From the NCBI GenBank assembly GCA_900472925.1, contig UCJU01000031.1, positions 1 through 64,000 of the forward strand: DNA of 64,000 bases, read 5' to 3'. Below the pieces are notes generated by a model. It made no database searches and had not been told where the DNA came from. It saw only the letters and a program-made list of their open reading frames with translations. The stretch is from Hyphomicrobiales bacterium (GTDB taxonomy: Bacteria > Pseudomonadota > Alphaproteobacteria > Rhizobiales > Rhizobiaceae). Position 1 is the stretch's first letter, and every line of letters starts with the position of its first letter. Shown here in pieces: positions 43,545 through 52,819 of the stretch. Made by a program: the position numbers and the translations under genes.

Positions 43545-44642
43545 ATGCTGCAAACGCCATATTACCTGATCGACAAGACGAAGCTTCTTCGCAACATGGA
43601 GAAGATTGCCTATGTGCGCGAAAAATCCGGCGCGAAGGCTTTGCTGGCGCTGAAATGTTTCGCAACGTGGTCTGTGTTTGATTTCATGTCGGAATATATG
43701 GATGGCACGACATCGTCCTCGCTCTACGAAGTGCGGCTGGGTCGAGAAAAGTTCGGCGGGGAGACACACGCCTATAGCGTTGCCTATGCCGATTATGAGA
43801 TCGAAGAGGTCGTCTCCAACGCAGACAAGATCATCTTCAACTCCATCGGCCAGCTCGAGCGCTTTGCCGACAAGGCCGCGGGCATCACCTGCGGCTTGCG
43901 CCTCAACCCGCAGGTGTCGTCTTCCACCTTCGATATCGCTGACCCCGCGCGTCCGTTCAGCCGTCTGGGCGAGTGGGATGTTGCGAAGGTCGAAAAGGTC
44001 ATGGACCGCATTTCCGGTTTCATGATCCATAACAATTGTGAAAATGGCGACTTCGATCTGTTCGACCGCATGTTGTCGCAGATCGAGGAGAAGTTCGGCA
44101 CACTTCTGGCGCGGGTGGAATGGGTCAGCCTCGGTGGCGGCATCCACTTTACCGGGGACAATTACCCGATCGACCGGTTCTGTGATCGGCTCAAGCAATT
44201 CTCCGAGAAATATGGCGTTCAGGTCTATCTGGAACCCGGCGAAGCGTCGATCACCAAAAGCACGACGTTGGAAACGACGGTTCTCGACACACTGTTCAAC
44301 GGCAAGAACCTTGCCATCGTCGACAGTTCCATCGAGGCGCATCTGCTGGATTTGCTGATTTACCGCGAAACGGCCAAGGTATCGCCCAATGAGGGCGACC
44401 ATTCCTACATGGTCTGCGGAAAGTCCTGCCTTGCAGGCGACGTGTTTGGCGAGTTTCGTTTTGAACACGAATTGAAGGTGGGTGACCGCGTCTCCTTCCA
44501 GGATACGGCCGGTTACACCATGGTCAAGAAAAACTGGTTCAATGGCGTCAAAATGCCGACCATTGCCATCAAGGAACTGGACGGCACCGTCCGCACTGTC
44601 CGCGAATTTGGTTTTGCCGATTTCGAGCAGAGCCTGTCTTAA
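43545..44642 (+). CDS. nspC: Carboxy(nor)spermidine decarboxylase
   Basis: 365 residues. Fold III PLP decarboxylase: YYLIDKTKLLRNMEKI and the PLP-Lys in ALLALKCFATWSVFDFM, glycine-rich WVSLGGGIHFTG, PLP/substrate Cys region MVCGKSCLAGDVFGEF, and TAGYTMVKKNWFNG. It is shorter than diaminopimelate decarboxylase and matches the carboxynorspermidine decarboxylase branch. In Agrobacterium this enzyme makes spermidine from carboxyspermidine. The partner dehydrogenase follows 49 bp later. Confidence 0.92.
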   Translation: MLQTPYYLIDKTKLLRNMEKIAYVREKSGAKALLALKCFATWSVFDFMSEYMDGTTSSSLYEVRLGREKFGGETHAYSVAYADYEIEEVVSNADKIIFNSIGQLERFADKAAGITCGLRLNPQVSSSTFDIADPARPFSRLGEWDVAKVEKVMDRISGFMIHNNCENGDFDLFDRMLSQIEEKFGTLLARVEWVSLGGGIHFTGDNYPIDRFCDRLKQFSEKYGVQVYLEPGEASITKSTTLETTVLDTLFNGKNLAIVDSSIEAHLLDLLIYRETAKVSPNEGDHSYMVCGKSCLAGDVFGEFRFEHELKVGDRVSFQDTAGYTMVKKNWFNGVKMPTIAIKELDGTVRTVREFGFADFEQSLS

Positions 44643-44691
44643 GCACTCAAACACACTCATCCCTGCGGGGATAAAGGGGGCATCACCTGAA

Positions 44692-45930
44692 ATGAAGAAG
44701 AACGTTCTCATCATCGGCGCCGGTGGCGTGGCACAGGTCGTGGCGCACAAGTGCGCCCAGAACAGCGATGTATTGGGAGACATTCATATTGCGTCACGCA
44801 CTGTCGAAAAGTGCCGCAAGATTGTCGAGTCCGTACGCGAAAAGAAGAGCCTCAAGACAGATGTAAAACTTGAGGCCCATGCGCTTGACGCGATGGATAT
44901 CGAAGCAACGAAAGCCTTGATCGCAAAGACCGGCGTTCAGATCGTCATCAATGTCGGATCGGCTTTCGTCAACATGTCCGTTCTTCGTGCCTGCATGGAC
45001 GCAGGTGTTGCCTATATGGATACCGCGATCCATGAGGATCCGACCAAGATCTGCGAAAACCCGCCCTGGTATGGTAACTACGAATGGCAGCGCGCTGCCG
45101 AATGCAAGGAAAAGGGTGTCACCGCCATTCTCGGCGTCGGCTTCGATCCGGGCGTGGTCAACGCCTATGCGCGTCTTGCCAAGGACGAGTATTTCGACAA
45201 GGTCACGTCTGTCGATATCGTCGATATCAACGCAGGCAGCCATGGCCGCTGGTTCTCGACAAACTTCGACCCCGAGATCAACTTTCGCGAATTTACCGGC
45301 GTCGTCTATTCCTGGCAGAACAACCAGTGGCAGACAAACCAGATGTTCGAAGTTGGCCAGGAGTTCGACCTGCCTGTCGTCGGCAAGCAGAAGGCCTATA
45401 TGACCGGCCATGACGAAGTGCATTCGCTGTCCAAGAACATGGATGGTGCGGATGTGCGTTTCTGGATGGGCTTTGGCGACCATTACATCAACGTCTTCAC
45501 CGTGCTGAAGAACCTCGGTCTTTTGTCCGAAAAGCCGATCAAGACGGCTGAAGGTCTGGAAGTCGTGCCTTTGAAGGTCGTCAAGGCCGTACTGCCCGAT
45601 CCGTCTTCGCTGGCGCCTGATTATGTCGGCAAGACCTGCATCGGCGATATCGTCAAGGGCACGAAGGACGGCAAGGAAACCGAAGTCTTCATTTACAACG
45701 TGGCTGACCACAAGGAAGCCTATGAAGAAGTCGGGTCTCAGGGCATTTCCTACACCGCGGGCGTTCCACCGGTTGCCGCAGCGATGCTGATCGCCACTGG
45801 CGAATGGGATGTGAAGCAGATGGCCAATGTCGAAGAGCTGCCGCCGCAGCCATTCCTCAACATTCTCAACAAGATCGGCCTGCCAAGCCGTATCAAGGAC
45901 GAGAATGGTGACCGCGCTTTGACATTCTGA
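44692..45930 (+). CDS. Carboxy(nor)spermidine dehydrogenase (saccharopine dehydrogenase family)
   Basis: 412 residues from ATG 44692, right at the nucleotide-binding motif MKKNVLIIGAGGVAQVVAHKCAQN; the frame extends into the end of nspC without features. Family match to Lys1-like CANSDH/CASDH enzymes (GVAYMDTAIHEDPTKICENPPWYGNYEWQRAAECKEKGVTAILGVGFDPG). It condenses putrescine with aspartate semialdehyde and reduces the product to carboxyspermidine using NADPH; nspC then decarboxylates it. The pathway needs no S-adenosylmethionine decarboxylase. A clear terminator follows. Confidence 0.92.
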   Translation: MKKNVLIIGAGGVAQVVAHKCAQNSDVLGDIHIASRTVEKCRKIVESVREKKSLKTDVKLEAHALDAMDIEATKALIAKTGVQIVINVGSAFVNMSVLRACMDAGVAYMDTAIHEDPTKICENPPWYGNYEWQRAAECKEKGVTAILGVGFDPGVVNAYARLAKDEYFDKVTSVDIVDINAGSHGRWFSTNFDPEINFREFTGVVYSWQNNQWQTNQMFEVGQEFDLPVVGKQKAYMTGHDEVHSLSKNMDGADVRFWMGFGDHYINVFTVLKNLGLLSEKPIKTAEGLEVVPLKVVKAVLPDPSSLAPDYVGKTCIGDIVKGTKDGKETEVFIYNVADHKEAYEEVGSQGISYTAGVPPVAAAMLIATGEWDVKQMANVEELPPQPFLNILNKIGLPSRIKDENGDRALTF

Positions 45931-45950
45931 TCTTCCGACAGAGGACAGCG

Positions 45951-45976
45951 AAAAGCCCCGCATGCCGGGGCTTTTT
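45951..45976. terminator. Bidirectional terminator
   Basis: AAAAGCCCCG, loop CATGC, CGGGGCTTTT, then TATT. Serves the carboxyspermidine genes on the plus strand and the DUF2934-like gene on the minus strand. Confidence 0.93.
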
Positions 45977-46005
45977 ATTGACCTGACCTTGCTTGGGATG
46001 GCCGG

Positions 46006-46242
46006 TTATTTCTTGCCGTTCTTGCGTGCAGACACCTTGGGTTTCGCTGCTTCCTGAGCAGCAATGTCTTTCACGTCTGACTTCTTGCGGGTTGCGGGCT
46101 TTGTGGCGCGGGTATTTTCCATCAATGCATATTCGTGTTTTGCCTGTTCCCAGTGGTCGGCGTCCCGTCCATGCGGATGCCCTTCGCTTTCCCACAGTGT
46201 GTAGGCACGTTTGCTAATCCATTCTTGCGATGAAACCTGCAT
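46006..46242 (-). CDS. DUF2934-like small basic protein
   Basis: 78 residues. N-terminal half carries the DUF2934 pattern (WISKRAYTLWESEGHPHGRDADHWEQAKHEY, about 8-38); the C-terminal half is a Lys/Ala-rich, probably disordered tail (RKKSDVKDIAAQEAAKPKVSARKNGKK). Function unknown; such genes are widespread in rhizobia. A ribosome site (GGGAG) lies before the ATG. No EcfG-type promoter is visible upstream. Confidence 0.75.
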   Translation of the reverse strand: MQVSSQEWISKRAYTLWESEGHPHGRDADHWEQAKHEYALMENTRATKPATRKKSDVKDIAAQEAAKPKVSARKNGKK

Positions 46243-46488
46243 ATTGATCTCCCGTTACGACGTCATCGCCCGAAAAGGGCCGTCTGTTAGGTCCGGCTGA
46301 AACGCTGGACAGGAATCGGCGCCGGTATTTTACCAACTCATTACATGTCACGATTCGCGAAAGCGTCAAGTGGAATTGCTGCACCGCAAAACGCTCTGGT
46401 TGTTACTTTCCTAAGTCTTATCAACGCTCAAGAGGACACCGCGTTTCACGTCTTTGCGATAAATGTTGCGTGATGGTGTCGACACCTT

Positions 46489-46512
46489 CACACTGCGCAA
46501 GGATGCAGTGTG
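46489..46512. other. Stem-loop just before the HIBCH gene
   Basis: CACACTGC-GCAAGGAT-GCAGTGTG, a perfect 8-bp stem, ending 11 bp before the ATG and next to the TGAGGAGG ribosome site. It may shape translation. The rest of 46243-46488 shows no gene I can support. Confidence 0.4.
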
Positions 46513-46523
46513 ACTGAGGAGGC

Positions 46524-47597
46524 ATGATGCAGAACGGCGTCACGACGGATGAAATCATCACCGAGAAAAATGGCAGTCTTGGGCTTATCCGCCTCAACAG
46601 ACCCAAAGCCATCAACAGCCTCAACCAAGCGATGGTGTCAGGGATCAAGGCCGGACTGGACCTCTTTGCCCGCGACCCCGATGTGACCAGCGTCGTCCTG
46701 TGCGGAGAGGGAGAGCGCGGCCTTTGTGCCGGTGGCGATATGCGATTGATCTATCAGGCGCGATCGGGCGATGACATCAGCCGCACGCGTTTCTGGCGCG
46801 AAGAATTTCCGCTGAATGAACGGATTTCCCACTATCCGAAACCGTATATTGCCCTGATGGATGGCATCGTCATGGGGGGAGGTGTCGGTATTTCAGCCCA
46901 TGGGCGATATCGCATCGTCACAGAGCGCACCAGACTCGCCATGCCGGAAACAGCCATCGGCTACTTTCCGGATGTCGGTGCAACATGGCTGCTTCCCAAA
47001 GCACCGGGGGAAACGGGGACATGGCTGGGCCTGACGGGCCGTGAGGTCGGTGCGGCGGACGCGCTATATGTGGGCCTTGCCGATTATCACGTTCTTTCGC
47101 ACCGACTGCCGGAACTGGTGCACGCATTAGCGCAAACCGCGTTCTCTGCCGATGTGGGTGCCGTCATCGAGACATTTTCAGTGACGCCGGAAAGCCCTGC
47201 CGTTCTTGCCCTCCATCGCGCCGTGATCGATGCCGCGTTCTGTTTCGACACGATTGAGGAGATCATTGATGCTCTTGCCTCGATCGGCGATGAATTCGCT
47301 ACGGAAACGCTTTCGCTTTTGCGATCGCGGTCTCCCACCAGCCTGAAACTGACCTTGCGACTTTTGCGGGCCGGACGACAAAGTTCCGGGCTCATCGAGT
47401 GTCTGGAGCGGGAATTCGCCGCAGGATGCGAAGTGCTGCGCAATCATGATTTCTACGAGGGTGTCCGCGCCGCACTCGTCGATAAGGATCGTAACCCCAA
47501 ATGGCGTCCGCAGACGCTGGGCGACGTGCGTGAGGAGCATTTGGACCGATATTTCCGTCCCGTCAAACCTCCGCTGTTTCGCGATCATCGCCTCTGA
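46524..47597 (+). CDS. 3-hydroxyisobutyryl-CoA hydrolase / enoyl-CoA hydratase family
   Basis: 357 residues, the size of the HIBCH branch (true hydratases are about 260). Crotonase fold with GLCAGGDMRLIYQ, oxyanion-hole glycines in MDGIVMGGGVGISAHGRYRIVTERTRLAMPETAIGYFPDVGATWLL, in which the Glu and Asp of HIBCH are kept. It hydrolyses 3-hydroxyisobutyryl-CoA in valine breakdown. ATG 46524 and 46527 are both possible; GAGGAGG precedes. It stands alone; the other valine genes are not in the window. Confidence 0.88.
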   Translation: MMQNGVTTDEIITEKNGSLGLIRLNRPKAINSLNQAMVSGIKAGLDLFARDPDVTSVVLCGEGERGLCAGGDMRLIYQARSGDDISRTRFWREEFPLNERISHYPKPYIALMDGIVMGGGVGISAHGRYRIVTERTRLAMPETAIGYFPDVGATWLLPKAPGETGTWLGLTGREVGAADALYVGLADYHVLSHRLPELVHALAQTAFSADVGAVIETFSVTPESPAVLALHRAVIDAAFCFDTIEEIIDALASIGDEFATETLSLLRSRSPTSLKLTLRLLRAGRQSSGLIECLEREFAAGCEVLRNHDFYEGVRAALVDKDRNPKWRPQTLGDVREEHLDRYFRPVKPPLFRDHRL

Positions 47598-47743
47598 TGT
47601 CATCTCGGCGAAGATGTGTCCGAATTTTACTGGCAAGAGAGTAAAACATTCTAAGTTCGACTTGGGATGAAGACCTCCATTCCTCGCGGCGGTCGTCAGC
47701 TTTCCGTATCTTGCCGGTACAATTTTATGCTGTGGGGAATTCC

Positions 47744-48730
47744 ATGAAACCGATCATGCTCATTGGTGCCGCTATTGCGGCGCTTGTGTCGACATCTGTG
47801 TTTGCGCAGGAGCCGAAAACGCTTTTGAACGCGTCCTATGATGTCGCACGCGAAGTGTTTGCTGCCGAAAACGAAGCCTTTATCAAGGCACATCCGGGCG
47901 TTACCATCGATCAGTCGCATGCGGGCACGTCGAAACAGGCACGGGCTATTGTGGAAGGTCTGGAGGCAGATGTCGTGACCTTCAATCAGGTCACGGACAT
48001 CGATTTTCTGGTGAAGCAGGGTTTCGTTTCCGCCGATTGGAAGAAGAATTTTGCCAATGATGCGTCGCCCTTTTATTCCTTCCCGTCCTTCCTCGTTCGC
48101 GCCGGTAACCCCAAGAACATCAGGGATTGGGATGATCTTGTCAGAGACGATGTGAAGCTCGTCTTCCCGAACCCCAAGACATCGGGCAATGCGCGCTACA
48201 CCTATCTGGCCGCAACCGCCTACGCGAAAGAGAAGTTCAACGGCGATGATGCCAAGGTTCAGGACTTCATCAAGAAAATCTTCGCCAATACGCCTGTCTT
48301 CGACACCGGGGGCCGCGCCGCAACCACAACCTTTGTCGAGCGCGAAGTGGGCGACGTCCTGATCACGTTTGAGGCAGAAACACGCGGCATCGCCAAGCAG
48401 TATGGCAAGGACAAGGTCGAAAGCGTCGTTCCCTCCGTCAGCCTTCTCTCGGAATTCCCGGTTGCCGTCGTGGACAAGGTTGTCGACAAGCGCGGTTCGC
48501 GCCAACTGGCCAAGACCTATCTCGATTTCCTCTACACCGAGGAAGGCCAACGCATCGCTGCGCAATTCGGTCACCGCGTCCACAATGAAAAGGTCTCGGC
48601 GGAGTTCAAGGATCAGTTCCCGCAGATCCGTCTCGTCAACGTCAATGACGTGTTTGGCGGCTGGGACGAGATCCAGAAAGACCATTTCGCATCCGGTGGC
48701 GTGCTTGATACGCTTTACGGCAACCGCTAA
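47744..48730 (+). CDS. sbp: Sulfate/thiosulfate ABC transporter substrate-binding protein
   Basis: 328 residues from ATG 47744 (GGGGA upstream), beginning with the signal peptide MKPIMLIGAAIAALVSTSVFA. Mature protein has the Sbp/CysP features TLLNASYDVAREVFAAENEAF, HAGTSKQARAIVEGLEADVVTFNQVTDID and FPNPKTSGNARYTYLAA. It binds sulfate (or thiosulfate) in the periplasm for CysTWA, whose genes follow. 71-bp gap to cysT. Confidence 0.93.
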   Translation: MKPIMLIGAAIAALVSTSVFAQEPKTLLNASYDVAREVFAAENEAFIKAHPGVTIDQSHAGTSKQARAIVEGLEADVVTFNQVTDIDFLVKQGFVSADWKKNFANDASPFYSFPSFLVRAGNPKNIRDWDDLVRDDVKLVFPNPKTSGNARYTYLAATAYAKEKFNGDDAKVQDFIKKIFANTPVFDTGGRAATTTFVEREVGDVLITFEAETRGIAKQYGKDKVESVVPSVSLLSEFPVAVVDKVVDKRGSRQLAKTYLDFLYTEEGQRIAAQFGHRVHNEKVSAEFKDQFPQIRLVNVNDVFGGWDEIQKDHFASGGVLDTLYGNR

Positions 48731-48801
48731 TCGCTGAATTTGGGTTTGGTTTGACCCGGTGGGCCTCCCGCCGGGTCGCTCTGGCATGATAGGGGACGGG
48801 T

Positions 48802-49623
48802 TTGAGACGCAATGTTTTGCCGGGGCTGCGCTTGTCGCTCGGAGTTACCCTTCTCTATGTCGGCATCATCGTCGTGCTTCCGCTCGCCGCCCTGGTGTTC
48901 AAGGCGGCAAGTCTCGGGCCTGCGGAGTATTGGGCCATCGTGTCGTCTCCGCGTGCGGTGGCAAGTTACCGGGTTACCGTGCTGTGCGCGCTTGCCGCAA
49001 CGCTGTTCAATGTCGTTTTCGGTCTTGCGCTCGCTTGGGTTCTGACCCGTTACCGCTTCCCCGGCTGGCGTCTGGTCGATGCCATCGTCGATCTTCCCTT
49101 CGCTTTGCCCACGGCTGTTGCCGGTATTGCACTTACCGCGTTGTTTGCGGGCAATGGCTGGTTTGGATCGATCCTTGCCCATGCCGGTATCAAGGTCGCC
49201 TACACGCCGCTCGGCATCATTATCGCCATGGCGTTTACCAGCCTGCCCTTTATCGTGCGCACCGTGCAGCCGGTGCTGGAAGATCTGGACCCGGCCTTGG
49301 AAGAAGCGGCGCAGTCTCTGGGTGGGTCTGATCTGGAGATTTTCCGCAAGGTCATTCTGCCTTTGCTGACGCCTGCCATTCTGGCCGGCCTGTCTCTGTC
49401 TTTCGCCCGCAGCCTGGGCGAGTTCGGAGCCATCATCTTCATCGCCGGCAACCAGCCGTTTTCAACCGAGATCACCTCGCTTCTCGTCTTCATCCGGCTG
49501 GAAGAGTATGATTATCAGGCCGCAGCCGCCATTGCCTCCGTGCTGCTGATGACGGCTTTCGTCATGCTCGCCGTCACCAATTATCTCCAGACGCGCGCCC
49601 TGCGTTATACGGTTAGGAGCTAG
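48802..49623 (+). CDS. cysT: Sulfate ABC transporter permease CysT
   Basis: 273 residues, about six membrane helices, with the permease coupling motif region SLGGSDLEIFRKVILPLLTPAILAGLSLSFARSLGEFGAIIFIAGN that is typical of CysT/CysU. The start is a TTG (48802) after AGGGGACGGG; no ATG is in frame before the first helix. Pairs with CysW, which begins 3 bp after the stop. Confidence 0.92.
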   Translation: MRRNVLPGLRLSLGVTLLYVGIIVVLPLAALVFKAASLGPAEYWAIVSSPRAVASYRVTVLCALAATLFNVVFGLALAWVLTRYRFPGWRLVDAIVDLPFALPTAVAGIALTALFAGNGWFGSILAHAGIKVAYTPLGIIIAMAFTSLPFIVRTVQPVLEDLDPALEEAAQSLGGSDLEIFRKVILPLLTPAILAGLSLSFARSLGEFGAIIFIAGNQPFSTEITSLLVFIRLEEYDYQAAAAIASVLLMTAFVMLAVTNYLQTRALRYTVRS

Positions 49624-49626
49624 TCG

Positions 49627-50508
49627 ATGAGTTCTCATCTCTCCCGCCGCAAGCCGCCACGCGTCGGTGACGCAGCCTGGGTGCGCCGTTCGCTCATCGC
49701 TTTCGTTCTTGCGGTTGGTGCACTTCTTGTCGTCGCACCTCTGCTCATCATCGGTGTCGAAGCTTTCTCTCAAGGGTGGAAGACCTATACGGCGACCATC
49801 AATCACCCCGATACGCGCCACGCCATCATGCTGACGGTGATCACGGCGCTGATTGCGGTGCCTGTCAACACGGCCTTCGGTATTGCCGCCGCCTGGGCGA
49901 TTACCAAATTCGATTTCCGGGGCCGTCGCTTTCTGCTGGTCCTCATCGAAATCCCCTTCTCCATCTCGCCCATCGTGGCGGGCGTGGCCTATCTCTTCGT
50001 TTATGGCCTGCAAGGTCTACTTGGCCCGGTCCTCGCTGCTTACGACATCAAAGTGCTGTTTGCCCTGCCGGGCATTGTCATCGCCTCCATGTTCGTCACG
50101 GCACCTTTCGTGGCAAGAGAGTTGATACCGCTGATGCAGGCGCAGGGGCGTGATCTGGAAGAGGCGGCGACCTCGCTCGGCGCATCCGGCTGGCGCACCT
50201 TCTGGTCTGTTACCCTGCCAAACATCAAATGGGCGCTGCTCTACGGCGTCGTGCTGTGCAATGCCCGCGTGATGGGTGAATTCGGCGCCGTATCGGTCGT
50301 CTCGGGCAATATTCGCGGCCAGACCAACACGCTGCCGCTACATATCGAGCTACTTTATCACGATTATCAGGCCGCTGGCGCATTCGCCTCGGCCTCCATT
50401 CTCGCGGCTCTCGCCGTCGTCACCATCATTGCCAAGGTCGCGCTGGAAAAGCGCGGGGCAGGGCGAGGTGCCAAGAAAACCACTGCTGTGCCGGAGACAA
50501 GCGCATGA
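49627..50508 (+). CDS. cysW: Sulfate ABC transporter permease CysW
   Basis: 293 residues, six membrane helices, with the family stretch EEAATSLGASGWRTFWSVTLPNIKWALLYGVVLCNARVMGEFGAVSVVSGNIRGQTNTLPLHIELLYHDY. Second membrane subunit of the sulfate transporter. Overlaps the start of cysA by 4 bp (ATGA). Confidence 0.93.
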   Translation: MSSHLSRRKPPRVGDAAWVRRSLIAFVLAVGALLVVAPLLIIGVEAFSQGWKTYTATINHPDTRHAIMLTVITALIAVPVNTAFGIAAAWAITKFDFRGRRFLLVLIEIPFSISPIVAGVAYLFVYGLQGLLGPVLAAYDIKVLFALPGIVIASMFVTAPFVARELIPLMQAQGRDLEEAATSLGASGWRTFWSVTLPNIKWALLYGVVLCNARVMGEFGAVSVVSGNIRGQTNTLPLHIELLYHDYQAAGAFASASILAALAVVTIIAKVALEKRGAGRGAKKTTAVPETSA

Positions 50509-51530
50509 AAATCCGCCTCGAAAACGTGGTGAAAACCTTCGACAATTTTCGCGCCGTGCGCGATGTCTCGCTGGATATCGAAAGCGGTGAACTCCTAGCA
50601 CTGCTTGGACCCTCCGGCTCTGGTAAGACGACAATCCTGCGCATGGTGGCGGGGCTCGAATATACCGATGGCGGTCACATCTATTTTGGTGATGAAGACG
50701 CCACCAACATTCCGGTCCGCGACCGTGGCGTCGGTTTCGTTTTCCAGCACTACGCGCTGTTTCCGCATATGACGCTGCATGAAAACATCGCCTTCGGCAT
50801 GAAGGTCTCCAAGGTCAAGCGTGACAAGGCGGACATCGATGCGCGCGTGGAAGAGCTGCTAAGGCTGGTCAAGCTGGATGGGCTGGGCGGGCGGTTCCCC
50901 GCGCAAATCTCCGGCGGCCAGCGCCAGCGCGTGGCGCTGGCCCGGGCGCTTTCTGTCGATCCAAAGGTGCTGCTGTTGGACGAACCTTTCGGCGCGCTGG
51001 ACGCCAATGTCCGCCGTGATCTGCGTCGCTGGCTGCACGAAATTCACACCGAACTCGGCATTACCACGATTTTCGTGACGCATGACCAGGAGGAAGCACT
51101 CGATCTGGCTGATCGTGTCGTCATTCTCAATCAGGGAGAGATCGTGCAGCAGGGGACGCCGAAAGACGTCTGCCGCCAGCCGAACTCTTCCTTCGTCATG
51201 CGCTTTTTGGGTGATGCCAACCGCATCTCCGGCACCGCCCGCGCGGGCAAGGTCTTCGTCGGTTCAGCCGAAGTGCCTTTCGCTTATGGTCAGGTGGATG
51301 GTCCGGTCGATATATACGCCCGCCCCAACGATCTGGAATGGGAGGATTTGCATGACGGTATTCCGGCACAGGTGACCCGCGTGCTGGATCGGGCAGGCGA
51401 CCGTCGCGTGATTGCCTCGACAACGGAAGGCGATCTGCTGGAATTCGACGTTCCGCCGGAAACTGCCATAGAGGCAGGCGACCGCGGCCACATCGTCATC
51501 CGTCGCGCCAAGATTTTCCCGGCTGGTTAG
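50505..51530 (+). CDS. cysA: Sulfate/thiosulfate ABC transporter ATP-binding protein CysA
   Basis: 341 residues. Walker A GPSGSGKTTILRMVAGLE, signature SGGQRQRVALARALS, Walker B VLLLDEPFGALD, switch VTHDQEEALDLADRVV, and a C-terminal regulatory/TOBE-like region (about 240-341). CysA proteins differ from other CUT1-like ATPases by such features as NVRRDLRRWLHEIH. Last gene of the sulfate operon. Confidence 0.94.
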   Translation: MKIRLENVVKTFDNFRAVRDVSLDIESGELLALLGPSGSGKTTILRMVAGLEYTDGGHIYFGDEDATNIPVRDRGVGFVFQHYALFPHMTLHENIAFGMKVSKVKRDKADIDARVEELLRLVKLDGLGGRFPAQISGGQRQRVALARALSVDPKVLLLDEPFGALDANVRRDLRRWLHEIHTELGITTIFVTHDQEEALDLADRVVILNQGEIVQQGTPKDVCRQPNSSFVMRFLGDANRISGTARAGKVFVGSAEVPFAYGQVDGPVDIYARPNDLEWEDLHDGIPAQVTRVLDRAGDRRVIASTTEGDLLEFDVPPETAIEAGDRGHIVIRRAKIFPAG

Positions 51531-51840
51531 ATAGCGAGTTCGACCGCTGTTTTCGCCAAAGCGTCGACATTCTCCATCAACTGTATCACATGCAGGCTGT
51601 AGTAATGCCGACAGGTTGTGAATTCACGGATAGCGCGGCTGATAGATAGGGTGCAGCGTTTCATCGTTTACATAGAAAAATTTTAATTGTAAATTGTAAC
51701 CGCTTTGTTCACTTTATGTTCTTGAAATTGGACATAGAATATGCTTTGTTGTGCCAGCCGACTGCATAAGACTACGGAAATGAACAGTAAAACCTAATTG
51801 ACTACTTTCCAATCGTTCTAAACTCTGCTTTGTTCGCGAT
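51531..51840. other. AT-rich non-coding gap upstream of orphan gene
   Basis: 310 bp with no supported gene. The second half is much richer in A+T than the surrounding coding DNA (runs such as AAAAATTTTAATTGTAAATTG near 51680-51700) and probably holds the promoter of the orphan gene that starts at 51841. No tRNA, integrase or direct repeat was seen. Confidence 0.6.
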
Positions 51841-52746
51841 ATGGTTGAATTTCGCGTTCCTCTTTCTATCGTTTATGAAACTTCTGGAGCCACGCCAATA
51901 ATGGATGTGGTTGCAGCGTTACAGGCTGCCGACGCGGCTATTCAAGACGCGATATCGCTACTTCCAAGTTTGATAGATGGCGTTCAAATTGAGCAGAGCC
52001 AAATTAATGTTCGATCATTATCGCAGCAAAGTCCACTTCGCGAATTGCTTTTAGTAACTCTTTTAGTGGCTTTCCAGGATGATTTAAACAAAGAGATTCC
52101 GCCGATGCTTGAAGATATCTTCAAGATCAATATTCCGGATTCCTACGATTCCATCGTGACCGTGGTTACGATGGTGATATTGTTCTATGGAGCTGCGTTT
52201 TTGAAAGATGCCGCTACTAAAACAGTCGAGGATGGCCATTTGAGGCATCAGGTGAATGCGTTAATTTCCGATTTAGCTAGGAGCACGGGAAAAAGCGACG
52301 AAGAAGTAAAAAAGATATTTGACGCGAAATATGGGAAGCCAGCCACAGTGAAACGCCTCGTGAAAACCGTTCAAGGTTTTTTCTTGCCGAGTCAGCGTGA
52401 AGGAGGTGCTCCCGTTACTTTTGACCGTCAGACCGTCGAAAGGCAAGTTGTTCGAGAAGTTCCTTATCCTCAAGAGTTCTCAGCCAAAGAGGATTTTGAA
52501 AAATATCAGTCACTTAATGATGTGACATTGGATATTCATGCTCAGGATAAGGACAAAGTGAAAGTGGGGTGGGCCGCTGTTCCGAAAGGTATCACCGATA
52601 AGCGTTTGCGAATGAAGCTTATCGAGCCGATAACGGCTAGTGATATTTGGAACAAGGACACCATTACTGCAGATATAGTCTTAGTTCATCATTTGGCCGC
52701 AGACGGCTATGTGCCTGCCGAAATTCAAGTGCTTGGTATTCGTTAG
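51841..52746 (+). CDS. Orphan protein of unknown function, probably acquired
   Basis: 301 residues; I do not recognise the family. N-terminal part (1-80) is soluble with MDVVAALQAADAAIQDAISLLPSLIDG; one membrane segment at about 99-120 (YDSIVTVVTMVILFYGAAFL); then a charged helical stretch (LIS DLARSTGKSDEEVKKIFDAKYG, about 140-165) and a C-terminal soluble region with beta-like sequence (about 195-301). Codon use is clearly more AT-rich than the neighbours (many TTA, AAA, GAT, ATT), and no clear ribosome site precedes the ATG. It is a single gene between two conserved metabolic operons, flanked by a strong terminator. Confidence 0.65.
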   Translation: MVEFRVPLSIVYETSGATPIMDVVAALQAADAAIQDAISLLPSLIDGVQIEQSQINVRSLSQQSPLRELLLVTLLVAFQDDLNKEIPPMLEDIFKINIPDSYDSIVTVVTMVILFYGAAFLKDAATKTVEDGHLRHQVNALISDLARSTGKSDEEVKKIFDAKYGKPATVKRLVKTVQGFFLPSQREGGAPVTFDRQTVERQVVREVPYPQEFSAKEDFEKYQSLNDVTLDIHAQDKDKVKVGWAAVPKGITDKRLRMKLIEPITASDIWNKDTITADIVLVHHLAADGYVPAEIQVLGIR

Positions 52747-52776
52747 TCGGTGTAGAGTATCGATTTTTAAAGCGAC

Positions 52777-52799
52777 ACCCGGCGCTTGCTGCGCCGGGT
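52777..52799. terminator. Terminator between orphan gene and gabD
   Basis: ACCCGGCGC-TTGCT-GCGCCGGGT, a perfect 9-bp stem; TAGTTTCG follows on the plus strand and TTTAAAAA lies some bases beyond on the minus strand. It may serve both convergent genes. Confidence 0.7.
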
Positions 52800-52819
52800 A
52801 GTTTCGCACTGATTGTATA

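Noticed and set aside
43545..44642. Diaminopimelate decarboxylase
   Set aside because: Shorter than LysA and followed by a saccharopine-dehydrogenase-like carboxyspermidine dehydrogenase; the polyamine assignment fits better.
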